Source of the DNA: Myxococcales bacterium
Lineage (GTDB): Bacteria > Myxococcota_A > Polyangia > Palsa-1104 > JAEUJZ01
Assembly (NCBI GenBank): GCA_016794365.1
Contig: JAEUKB010000029.1
Span: forward strand, 54,086-118,085
Direction: 5' to 3'
Length of the DNA stretch: 64,000 bases
The notes beneath the pieces were generated by a model. That model was not told the origin of the DNA, did not search any database, and worked only from the letters and a program-made list of their open reading frames with translations. The translations under genes and the position numbers were made by a program. Each line of letters begins with the position of its first letter. Within the stretch, counting starts at the first letter, position 1. Positions 9,562-17,256 of this stretch are shown here, one piece after another.

Positions 9562-11076
9562 ATGCGTGAGCCTGCGTCGCCTTCCCCGAGCGCCCCGATG
9601 GACGAGGTCGTCCAAAAGAGCGTACGCGGTGCCGCGACAACAACGGTGGCTGGGCTGCTCGGGCGGTTTGCCGGGCTGCTGACCACGCTGCTGGTCACGC
9701 ACTTTGTTCAAAAGAACGAGTACGGGCAGGCCAACCTGGCGCTGATCATCGCCACGGTGACCAATGCGCTGACGCTGTTTGCGCCGCAGCAGGCGCTGCT
9801 GACCCGGCGTGAGCACTTTGAAGAAGCAGCCAGCTTGGTGCAGACGTACCTGTTGTGGCTGGGCGTGGCGGTGTTTGGGTCGCTTCTGTGGCTGGGCCAG
9901 CCGCTGCTTGGGCTTGTGCATCAGTCGTCGGCGCTGCCGCTGCTTCAGCTCTACTGCGTGGCGCTGTGGCTGGAACGGGCGGCGCTGATTCCGGCGGTGC
10001 GACTGCGCTATCGGCTTCAGTTTGGCGAGCTGTTGCGGGTCGATCTGCTGGGCGATGCGCTGTATGTCGTGGTGACGATGGGCGGTGCGGTGGCGGGACT
10101 GGGCGCGATCTGCCTGCCGCTCGGGGTGCTGGCGCGACAGCTGACGCGGGTGCTGGTGCTGCGGTTTGTGCTGAAGCTGCCTGTGCTGCCGGACTGGCCG
10201 CCGCCTTGGTCGGATGCGTCCAAGCGGCTCGGGCGCGAGCTGTGGCGGATGACCTGGCCGATTTATCTGTCGTCTCTCGTGGAGCTATCGACGCTGTACA
10301 TGGACAATGTCTTTGTCGGGCACAGGTACTCGATGGGCGCGCAGGGGATCTACGCGGTCGGTTACACGATCTTGATGACGCCCACCGAGACGATCGCGAT
10401 GTACGCGGCAAGTGCGATGGTGCGCGCGCTGGGGGTTTCCGATCGCTCGCAGCGACAGCACAACTACCTACAAGGGCTGCGCTATGTCTCGCTGTTTCTG
10501 GTCCCGCTGGGCATCGGGGCGGCGCTGGTGGCCGAGACATTTGAAGCGGCGCTGTTGCCCGCGCGCTGGCACGGTGTCGCGGGTGTGATGCAGGGGCTGG
10601 CGATTGGCGCGGTGTCGCTCGGCTTTCATCGCATGGCGTTTGCGCAGCTCACGGCGCTGCATGAGTCCCGCAAGGCTGGGCTTATCTATGCGACGCAGCT
10701 CATCAGCTTTGTGACAGGTCTTGGGGTGGTGGCGCTGAGCGATTCGGCGCGGCTGCACATGGATCGCGTGGCGTTGGCGGTGTCGCTGGCGCTGCTGCTG
10801 GCGGCGGTGTGCGGAACCGTGATGACGCTGCGGGTGGACGGGCTGCCGCTGCGTCGCGTGGTCGATTCGCTGTGGCCCGCGCTGGTTTCAACGACGCTGA
10901 TGGCGGTGGTGCTGCTGTCGCTGCGTCCGGTGTGGCGATGGACACAGGTGGCTGCGTCGCCGGTTCGCCTGGCCGCAGAGGTGGCGGTGGGCGCAGCGGT
11001 CTATACCGCGTGCATGCGCTGGCTGTTTCCTTCGCTGTTTGCGCAAGTCAGGCGCTTTATCACTCGACGGAAGTAG
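9562..11076 (+). CDS. Polysaccharide flippase (MATE/MVF-type, Wzx-like) membrane protein
   Basis: 504 residues with 12-14 predicted membrane helices spread over the whole length. The start 'VRGAATTTVAGLLGRFAGLLTTLLVTH' region resembles the first helix of the polysaccharide biosynthesis/flippase family. These proteins flip undecaprenyl-linked oligosaccharides across the inner membrane. There is no surrounding polysaccharide cluster apart from the truncated GT39-like gene 9 kb to the left. ATG 9562 is used; ATG 9598 is a reasonable alternative because the conserved part begins there. The next gene, tsaE, starts 14 bases after the stop, so the two may be co-transcribed. Confidence 0.8.
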   Translation: MREPASPSPSAPMDEVVQKSVRGAATTTVAGLLGRFAGLLTTLLVTHFVQKNEYGQANLALIIATVTNALTLFAPQQALLTRREHFEEAASLVQTYLLWLGVAVFGSLLWLGQPLLGLVHQSSALPLLQLYCVALWLERAALIPAVRLRYRLQFGELLRVDLLGDALYVVVTMGGAVAGLGAICLPLGVLARQLTRVLVLRFVLKLPVLPDWPPPWSDASKRLGRELWRMTWPIYLSSLVELSTLYMDNVFVGHRYSMGAQGIYAVGYTILMTPTETIAMYAASAMVRALGVSDRSQRQHNYLQGLRYVSLFLVPLGIGAALVAETFEAALLPARWHGVAGVMQGLAIGAVSLGFHRMAFAQLTALHESRKAGLIYATQLISFVTGLGVVALSDSARLHMDRVALAVSLALLLAAVCGTVMTLRVDGLPLRRVVDSLWPALVSTTLMAVVLLSLRPVWRWTQVAASPVRLAAEVAVGAAVYTACMRWLFPSLFAQVRRFITRRK

Positions 11077-11090
11077 GGTAGAAGACTCAG

Positions 11091-11627
11091 ATGCAAGACC
11101 AACCACAGCCGGACCAAGGGCCGCTTGCGCCGGAGGATGTCTGTCGCGTGCTGACTCGCGGTCCGGTGGGAACCCGGCGCTTGGGTCGATTGCTCGGGGA
11201 AGCGCTGCAAGCGGGGGATGTGCTGCTGCTCGATGGGCCGCTGGGGGCAGGGAAGACCTGTCTGACCCAAGGCTTGGCGGAAGGGCTGGGCATTCCGCGT
11301 CAGACTGCGATCTCGAGTCCGTCGTTTACGCTGGTGAATCAGTACATGGGACGGCTGCCGCTTGCGCACGCGGACCTGTATCGACTGGAACGTCCCGAGG
11401 AGCTGAGCGAGCTGGGGCTGTGGGAAGCTGCCGAGACTGGCAGCGTCGTGGTCATTGAGTGGTCCAGTCGCTTTCCCGATGAGATGCCACACGACCACTT
11501 GGCGCTGGTGATTGCGCTGCGGAGCCCTCGGACGCGCGAGCTGACCCTACGTGCGAGTGGACCCAGAGCAAAGACTCGCCTGGTTGAGCTAGAGCGGAAG
11601 CTCCCGGCGGAGTGGAGGAGACAGTGA
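11091..11627 (+). CDS. tsaE: tRNA threonylcarbamoyladenosine biosynthesis ATPase TsaE
   Basis: 178 residues. The P-loop GPLGAGKT lies at 49-56, followed by the family's 'SSPSFTLVNQY' and 'LAHADLYRLERPEEL' blocks. TsaE works with TsaB and TsaD to transfer the threonylcarbamoyl group onto A37 of tRNAs reading ANN codons; it is cytoplasmic and nearly universal in bacteria. The N-terminus is about 25 residues longer than in compact homologues. Its stop codon overlaps the start of the asparaginase gene. Confidence 0.93.
   Translation: MQDQPQPDQGPLAPEDVCRVLTRGPVGTRRLGRLLGEALQAGDVLLLDGPLGAGKTCLTQGLAEGLGIPRQTAISSPSFTLVNQYMGRLPLAHADLYRLERPEELSELGLWEAAETGSVVVIEWSSRFPDEMPHDHLALVIALRSPRTRELTLRASGPRAKTRLVELERKLPAEWRRQ
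11614..11620 (+). promoter_or_regulatory. Ribosome binding site GGAGGAG choosing the GTG at 11624
   Basis: GGAGGAG ends three bases before GTG 11624. An upstream in-frame GTG at 11612 would overlap this site, so 11624 is the better start. The site lies inside the end of tsaE, and the GTGA overlap suggests translational coupling. Confidence 0.75.
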
Positions 11628-12643
11628 ACGAACCAAGCAACTGGAACATCACGATTGAGACAAGGCGCGGTGGCTATCTGGAGTCGCTCAGCCGTGTGCG
11701 TGCGGTGGTGATGGACGCAAGCGGTCGGATCGTGATGCAGGCCGGAGACATGGAGGAGCCGGTGTTCTGGCGCTCGACGGCCAAGTTTGTGCAAGCGCTG
11801 AGCCTGTTCCGCAGCGGAGCCGTCGATCGCTTTGGCTTTTCCGATGAAGAGCTGGCGCTGGCTTGTGGATCTCACTCTGGCGGTCCGCAGCATGTGGCGC
11901 TGGCGCAGAAGATGCTCGATCGGCTGGGTCTGTCCCCGAGTGCGCTGCACTGTGGACCGCACGTTCCGCTCGGGCCGGATGAAGCCGCGCAGCTTGCCGC
12001 ATCGCACAAAGAGCCGACCAAGCTGCACAACAACTGCTCGGGCAAGCACTCGGGCATGCTGGCTTGCTGTCTGGCGCGCGGCTGGTCGCTGACCGACTAC
12101 AACCGTCACCATCACCCGCTCCAGCAAGAGATCCTGGCGCACTTGTCAGCGGTGAGCGGCATCGATCCGACGCACATCCAGACCGCAATTGATGGCTGTG
12201 GCGCGGTGGTGTTTCGGACGCCGCTGCATGGGCTGGCGCGTGCGTATGCGCGGCTCGCGGGGGATGCGCTTCCGGCCCCACATCAAGAGGCAGGCCGACG
12301 GATTCGCCAAGCGATTGCCGCAGCGCCCGAGATGATTGCCGGTCCCGGACGACTGTGTACCGACCTGATGAAGGTGTCGCGGCACAACCTGATTGCCAAG
12401 ATTGGGGCAGACGGCGTGTACGGGCTGGCTGCGATCTCGACCCCGCAAGGTCCGTGTGGGCTGGCGGTGAAGATCGAGGACGGCAGCATGAAGCTGCTCG
12501 GACCGCTGGTCTGTCAGCTCGCGGCAGCGCTCGGATGGCTGGATGAACATCAGATGGAGCAGCTAAGGCCACACTTTTATCAGCCAGTCATCAACCACCA
12601 AAAAGAGCTGGTGGGCGATGTTCACGTCAGCATCGATTCGTAG
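11624..12643 (+). CDS. L-asparaginase of the Rhizobium etli (AnsA/ReAIV-ReAV) family
   Basis: 339 residues from GTG 11624. Family signatures are clear: 'RSTAKFVQAL', 'CGSHSGGPQH', 'NNCSGKHSGML' and 'DGCGAVVF'. In structures of this family the serine-lysine pairs and a cysteine-centred zinc site lie in these motifs. The enzyme hydrolyses asparagine to aspartate and ammonia and is unrelated to E. coli-type asparaginases. There is no signal peptide, so it is cytoplasmic. Its start overlaps the tsaE stop, a linkage with no obvious functional logic. Confidence 0.9.
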   Translation: MNEPSNWNITIETRRGGYLESLSRVRAVVMDASGRIVMQAGDMEEPVFWRSTAKFVQALSLFRSGAVDRFGFSDEELALACGSHSGGPQHVALAQKMLDRLGLSPSALHCGPHVPLGPDEAAQLAASHKEPTKLHNNCSGKHSGMLACCLARGWSLTDYNRHHHPLQQEILAHLSAVSGIDPTHIQTAIDGCGAVVFRTPLHGLARAYARLAGDALPAPHQEAGRRIRQAIAAAPEMIAGPGRLCTDLMKVSRHNLIAKIGADGVYGLAAISTPQGPCGLAVKIEDGSMKLLGPLVCQLAAALGWLDEHQMEQLRPHFYQPVINHQKELVGDVHVSIDS

Positions 12644-12684
12644 CCGGGAATCACAAGACGCACTGGCCATCGCTGGCCAGGGTC

Positions 12685-13596
12685 TTACGAGTGCGTGGGC
12701 TGTGGGGTTAGCTCGGTGCTGGCTGTTGCAGGCTTGGCTTCCACAACGACGCGCGCGGGACGACTGACGGACGCTCGTTGGAGCAGCCCGTTCATGACGA
12801 CCTTGATGCGCCACACCGCCGTGATGTTGGTCAGGACCGCCATCAGGACCATGACGGCAGCGACGATGTGATAGATGGGCGCAGGGACACCGGGCTCGAA
12901 GTAGGCGGCAGCGATGGGGGCCAGCGCGGTAGAGACGCCGAGCCATACGCCGCGCTCGTGTCGCTGCATGTAGCCGACGTTGGCGCTTACCCCGACGGAA
13001 TCGCCCTTGGCGCGGCTGTAGCTGACGACACCGCTGCCGACCAGCGCGAGCGCAGTGACTGCGAACATCCACGGCTCGTTTCGGTAATAGAACAGAAAGC
13101 CAAGGAACGTGAACGCGTCGTTGTAGCGGTCCATCGTCGAGTCAAAGAACTCGCCAGCGGGAGAGCAGTTGCTGGTGGCGCGCGCGACAATGCCGTCCCA
13201 GGCGTCGCACGCGAAGGCAAACAGCAGCGTCCAGCCACCAAAGGCGAAGTGACCGAGCGCAATCGAGAGGGACGCCAGCATCGTCAGCAGCATCGAGCCA
13301 AAGGTGATCATGTTGGGCGTGATGCCGAGCGCGATGAAAAGTCGGACCGGGATGCGGAACATCCAGTAGCCGAACTCCATGAAAATGCGGGGAAGCCAAG
13401 GCGTCTTGGTGACTTGATCGATGCGTGGGGTGCGATCCATTCCGAAGATGGCGCACTTGACGCAGTAGATCAGAAAGCAGGCCACCCAAAAGGAAGGAAG
13501 GCCAAGGAGCGGAACCAGCACCATCGGTGGAAGGTTCCACAGTGGGCTTGTCGCGGGCTGCGTAACGGTAAGCGAGGCGTGAACAGGATCAAGCAT
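12685..13596 (-). CDS. CDP-alcohol phosphatidyltransferase family membrane enzyme
   Basis: 303 residues. The full catalytic signature D-x2-DG-x2-AR-x8-G-x3-D-x3-D is present, running from 'DAWDGIVAR' to 'GEFFDSTMDRYND'. At least four further hydrophobic helices are visible. Members transfer a phospho-alcohol headgroup from a CDP-activated donor during phospholipid or related lipid synthesis. The N-terminal 80 residues include an extra hydrophobic helix and a soluble loop not typical of PgsA, so the acceptor alcohol cannot be named. Convergent with the asparaginase gene (about 40 bases apart) and divergent from the next gene. Confidence 0.88.
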   Translation of the reverse strand: MLDPVHASLTVTQPATSPLWNLPPMVLVPLLGLPSFWVACFLIYCVKCAIFGMDRTPRIDQVTKTPWLPRIFMEFGYWMFRIPVRLFIALGITPNMITFGSMLLTMLASLSIALGHFAFGGWTLLFAFACDAWDGIVARATSNCSPAGEFFDSTMDRYNDAFTFLGFLFYYRNEPWMFAVTALALVGSGVVSYSRAKGDSVGVSANVGYMQRHERGVWLGVSTALAPIAAAYFEPGVPAPIYHIVAAVMVLMAVLTNITAVWRIKVVMNGLLQRASVSRPARVVVEAKPATASTELTPQPTHS

Positions 13597-13759
13597 GGGA
13601 TTCCCTAAGAGAGAGAGCGGTTTCCTAGTCTGGCCGACGACCCAAACGTGCGATAAATGATAGGAAATGCTGCAAGACGATTGCCAAAGCGCCTGTCCCC
13701 ACCCGGAACAGTCTTGGGCGACGAAAGCTGTCAGCCAAAGAGGATGTCAAAAATCTACC

Positions 13760-14650
13760 ATGTGTTCCTCAGCTCGTCTTGATGGGCGATGTTTCGTCGA
13801 ATTTTCGACGCGATGTGTGCGTAGCTGGCTGTGCGTAGGGCTGCTGGTCCTGTGTGCGGGGTCTGGGCGCGGATGGGCGGAAGAGGGTGGCAGCAAGTCG
13901 AGCGGATCCGGGCAGAGCAACAGTGGTCACAATCGGCGTCCGTATCCTCCACTGCGGTCTGCGTCAGGACTAGCGGCTGCGTCTGCGTCGGCAACTGCGT
14001 CGGCTCCGGCGTCGGCTCCGGCTGTGCGCGGGACAGTGCCTCCGCTGCGCGATGCGGCGGCTGGGACGACGCCTCCGCTGGTGGTAGATGGCAGAAGCTA
14101 CCTGATGATCGGGCGCGGTGAGCTGACCGGATCGGTCCCGGTTCGCTATCAAGCAGCGATGTACTTGGAACACGCGGGAGCGCGGCAGCAGTTTGGTTCG
14201 CTGACCACGCGGGCACCGACCAAAGCGCAACTGATGAGCGAAAACCGCGCGCAGTACTTTGTGATCTGGGGACGCTTTGCGCGGATGGTGGTGCTCAAGC
14301 TGACCAAGCCCGCAAGCAAAGCCGAGCTGGCCGCGCTGTTTCAGACCGGGATGCCGGAAGTGTTCGCGGATCGGACCCCGGCAGAGCTGCGCAAAGATGC
14401 CGAGTCGCTGGTCAAGCTGGTGGATCGTGACCTGGCGGAAGGTCAAGAGCTGCGGGTCCATGTTGGCGAAAACGGACAGATCGATCTGTATCTGGACGGC
14501 ATAAAGCGAGTGGGACCGCAGAGTCCAAAGCTGGCTCGCCACGTCTTGGAGATCTGGCTGGGCTATCACTCTGCCGCGCGCAGCCTGCGCCATGTGCTGG
14601 TAGACAAAATTGAGGTACTCAAGACGCCTCTTATCAAGCCGAGCAAGTAA
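13760..14650 (+). CDS. Secreted chalcone-isomerase-like domain protein
   Basis: The frame is open from 13667. ATG 13760 puts a basic stretch and a hydrophobic helix ('WLCVGLLVLCAG') at the N-terminus as a signal peptide, giving 296 residues. An Ala/Ser-rich low-complexity linker follows. The C-terminal 180 residues match the pattern of the bacterial chalcone isomerase-like family: a beta strand with 'VRYQAAMYL', 'ALFQTGMPEVF', a long helix, 'VGENGQIDLYLDG' and the family-typical 'EIWLG'. These periplasmic proteins are not proven isomerases and several appear to bind fatty acids. The exact start is uncertain. Confidence 0.6.
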   Translation: MCSSARLDGRCFVEFSTRCVRSWLCVGLLVLCAGSGRGWAEEGGSKSSGSGQSNSGHNRRPYPPLRSASGLAAASASATASAPASAPAVRGTVPPLRDAAAGTTPPLVVDGRSYLMIGRGELTGSVPVRYQAAMYLEHAGARQQFGSLTTRAPTKAQLMSENRAQYFVIWGRFARMVVLKLTKPASKAELAALFQTGMPEVFADRTPAELRKDAESLVKLVDRDLAEGQELRVHVGENGQIDLYLDGIKRVGPQSPKLARHVLEIWLGYHSAARSLRHVLVDKIEVLKTPLIKPSK

Positions 14651-14790
14651 CGCGCTGCGGATCGTCATCCTGCGGGCGCGCTGAGCCCTGACCCGTCCGG
14701 TTCTCTGCTTCTGCCATCATTTGATCAAGCTACCCAACGCGGAGCGCGCTGCTACGCTCGAGTGTTTGTTGGTGCTTGTCTGCTTAGCGC

Positions 14791-14796
14791 AAGGAG
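14791..14796 (+). promoter_or_regulatory. Ribosome binding site AAGGAG fixing the lipoprotein start at 14802
   Basis: AAGGAG lies five bases before ATG 14802. The frame is open further upstream (to 14721) but that start lacks a site and would bury the signal peptide. Confidence 0.8.
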
Positions 14797-14801
14797 TCAC
14801 G

Positions 14802-16898
14802 ATGCGTACGTTGCTTCACAAGCTGGTTTTTTCCGTTGGAATGAGTCCGACGGTGCTTTTGCTGGGATCGATGCTCATGGGCGGCTGTGGAACCCAGACA
14901 AACCAAGCCGTTGGCTGTAACACCGATGCGGACTGTGGCAGCGGCCTGTACTGCGGGATGACCGGCCAGTGCATTCCCAAGCCCAAGAGCATCGCGGTCA
15001 CGATCACCAAGCTGGGAGACGGCGCGGGATCGGTGAAGTCCAGTCCGGTGGGCATTGACTGCGGAACGACTTGCACCGCCAGCTTTGAGCTGGGCAAAGC
15101 CATTACGTTGACCGCCAGCGCAGAGAGTGGCTCGACGCTGTCTGGCTGGTCGATTGGCTGTACCGGAACGGGCGCAACCTGCACATTTACGCCCACGCTG
15201 GACGAGCCGGTTCAGGTCGCGATCAACTTTGGGATTCAGCCTCCGTCGCAGCCGCCCGCGCTATGTAACGAACAGTCGTTCTGCTGGGAAAATCCGCGAC
15301 CGCAGGGCAACGTCCTGAGCGATGTCGCGGTGCTGCCATCCGGCGAAGTCTGGGCGGTGGGCGCGGTGGGCACGGTGGTCCGGCGTGTGGGGACGACCTT
15401 TGGCTTGCTCCGCAGCGGTACGACCCAAAACCTACAAGGCGCAGCGGTCGTCGGCAGCGATGTGGTGATGGTGGGCACGTCGGGAACGGTCCTGCGTGGC
15501 GCAAGTGGCGTGGTCAGCGGCGAAACCAGCGGCGTCTTGCAAGATCTCTACGATGTGGCACCGACCAGCACGGGTGCCATCGCAGTGGGCGCAGGCGGCA
15601 GGATTCTTCGTCGCAGCGGCGTGGCCTGGAGCAGTGACACCAGCCTGACCACCCAGACCTTACGCGGCGTCGGCAGCAGCGGCGGTGAGTTGTGGGCTGT
15701 CGGCGACGCAGGAACCGTGCTCGCCAACGCGGGAAGTAGCTGGCGCGTCGTCAGCGATCCGCTGTTTCCGACCAAGACCTTTTCGGCGATGGCGTCGCTG
15801 TCTGGGTCTGCATACATTGCCGCGCAGCAGGGAGAAATTTTGCGTCAGGCCTCGCCGTGGTCGCGCATCTGCTGTGGCAACTTGCCCGACATCCGCAGCA
15901 TGGTTTCGTCGTCGTTTGGCTTGATCGCTGTCGGATCGACCGTTGGTGGCGCGATCCTCCAAAGCAGTGACGGCACGAACTGGAGCACACCGATCAATGG
16001 CGCTCAGACGCTGTTCTACGGGGTGGGAGCCACCACGGGCGAAGCGTGGGCCGTCGGTGAGTCCGGCGCAATGTATCGCTACACAGGTGGTGCGTGGAGC
16101 CCTCAGACAATCGGTTCGGTCCGTTCGCTACGAGGCATCTCTGTGGCGGGCCAAGGCTTCGTCGCTGCGGGCCTGAGCGGTGCGCTGCTACGGTCGGTGA
16201 GCGGCTCGGTGTTTTCGGCCACAGCGTCGGGTGCGCCAGACTTTGCGGCGGTCAGCGCGGTCAGTGCAACCGAGTCCTGGGCCGTTGGCGATGGTGGCGC
16301 GATCTATCGCTTCGATGGCTCGTCGTGGAACAAAGTAAACAGTGGAACCGGCGTTGCGCTGCGCGGTGTCTGGGCTGCCGGGTCCGATGATGTCTGGGCG
16401 GTGGGCGATGCCGGAACGGTGATCCGCATCAAAAACGGCAGTGCCGCAGCCATGTCGGGAGGCACCACGCAGAACCTGCTCGCCGTCTGGGGCACCAGTG
16501 CGAGCGACATCTGGGCAGTGGGCGCTGCCGGGACGGTGGTTCGTTACAGTGGGACGGCGTTTGCACCTGTGACGGCTCCAGCGACGACCAAGGCCATCAC
16601 CAGCGTCTGGGGCAATCTGAGCAGCAACGTCTGGATGGTCGCGGGCCCAGATGTCTTCGTCTGGAACGGCAACAACTACCAGAAGTACACACCGTCGGGC
16701 ACGGACTTGTACGGTGTCGCTGGCTTTGGCTCGGCGCTGTACGTGGTGGGTTCCAAGGGTCAGCTACACAGCTATTCGGGCGGCAGCTTCACACCGATAG
16801 AGACGGGCACGCGCAACAACCTGTACAGCATCGCTTTGTCTTCCTCGACGATGTATTTGGCAGGTGACGGCGGAACAGTGCTCAGCAAGGCGCGCTAA
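14802..16898 (+). CDS. Lipoprotein with InlB-like repeat and a WAVG-type beta-propeller
   Basis: 698 residues from ATG 14802. A lipoprotein signal ends in 'LLLGSMLMGGC'. A short Cys-rich segment ('CNTDADCGSGLYC') follows, then one bacterial InlB B-type repeat near residues 60-140 ('GDGAGSVKSSPVGIDCG', 'TLSGWSIGC'). The rest is more than ten repeats of about 40 residues with the core 'WAVGDAGTVVR'. This is the Ycf48/BNR-like propeller pattern common in large myxobacterial surface lipoproteins. It is probably anchored in the outer membrane and binds an unknown ligand. A shorter paralogue lies at 48890-49858. Confidence 0.85.
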   Translation: MRTLLHKLVFSVGMSPTVLLLGSMLMGGCGTQTNQAVGCNTDADCGSGLYCGMTGQCIPKPKSIAVTITKLGDGAGSVKSSPVGIDCGTTCTASFELGKAITLTASAESGSTLSGWSIGCTGTGATCTFTPTLDEPVQVAINFGIQPPSQPPALCNEQSFCWENPRPQGNVLSDVAVLPSGEVWAVGAVGTVVRRVGTTFGLLRSGTTQNLQGAAVVGSDVVMVGTSGTVLRGASGVVSGETSGVLQDLYDVAPTSTGAIAVGAGGRILRRSGVAWSSDTSLTTQTLRGVGSSGGELWAVGDAGTVLANAGSSWRVVSDPLFPTKTFSAMASLSGSAYIAAQQGEILRQASPWSRICCGNLPDIRSMVSSSFGLIAVGSTVGGAILQSSDGTNWSTPINGAQTLFYGVGATTGEAWAVGESGAMYRYTGGAWSPQTIGSVRSLRGISVAGQGFVAAGLSGALLRSVSGSVFSATASGAPDFAAVSAVSATESWAVGDGGAIYRFDGSSWNKVNSGTGVALRGVWAAGSDDVWAVGDAGTVIRIKNGSAAAMSGGTTQNLLAVWGTSASDIWAVGAAGTVVRYSGTAFAPVTAPATTKAITSVWGNLSSNVWMVAGPDVFVWNGNNYQKYTPSGTDLYGVAGFGSALYVVGSKGQLHSYSGGSFTPIETGTRNNLYSIALSSSTMYLAGDGGTVLSKAR

Positions 16899-16911
16899 CA
16901 GCGACCGCTTC

Positions 16912-16995
16912 ATGAGGAACCCCGAGTGCAAAGAGGAGGACCGGAGCGTACGCAAGTACGTGAGGACCGACGATGCAGCAAACGGGGTCGGCAGT
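16912..16995. other. Structured palindromic element with GCAA-capped hairpin between convergent genes
   Basis: Nested inverted repeats are visible: ACCCCG (16919-16924) with CGGGGT (16983-16988), TGCA (16927-16930) with TGCA (16974-16977), and CGTAC (16947-16951) with GTACG (16956-16960) closing a GCAA loop. The direct repeats GGACCG at 16938 and 16964 flank the inner hairpin. It sits between the propeller lipoprotein stop and the DUF4911 stop, so it could be a two-way terminator, a 3'-UTR RNA structure or a repeat-family copy. An open frame of 35 codons runs through it but shows no coding features. Confidence 0.5.
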
Positions 16996-17013
16996 AGGTT
17001 TCGTGAGCCGTTC

Positions 17014-17244
17014 TTATAGATCGTGCCAGTCCGCTGGGCGCTCAATCGGACACATGCCGGTCAGCTGCGCCAAGCGCTGGGCCACTTCTTCGGCTTCTGC
17101 GTCCATTCCCTCGCCGATGATCCATTCGATCTCGCCCCGTGAAGAGGACAACGAGCGGACCACCGCGAGACCGTCGAAGGCTTCGACGATCATGCGGACA
17201 TACGCGATTTCAGACAGCGGAACGCGGAAATAACGGGAGGGCAA
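17014..17244 (-). CDS. DUF4911 domain protein
   Basis: 76 residues: 'RYFRVPLSEIAYVRMIVEAFDGLAVVR' is the hallmark block of DUF4911, a small family of unknown function common in delta-proteobacterial lineages. The best start is a TTG at 17244, only 12 bases after the TAG of the upstream gene and in the same frame, with no in-frame ATG until well inside the domain. No clear ribosome site is seen, so translation probably depends on coupling to, or read-through from, the FecR-domain gene. The protein is acidic, soluble and lacks a signal peptide. Confidence 0.75.
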   Translation of the reverse strand: MPSRYFRVPLSEIAYVRMIVEAFDGLAVVRSLSSSRGEIEWIIGEGMDAEAEEVAQRLAQLTGMCPIERPADWHDL

Positions 17245-17256
17245 GAGCGGAGGTCG

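Noticed and set aside
8191..9921. Minus-strand open frame of 576 codons over the kinase and flippase genes
   Set aside because: It spans two real genes on the other strand and has Arg/Gln/His-biased composition without domains.
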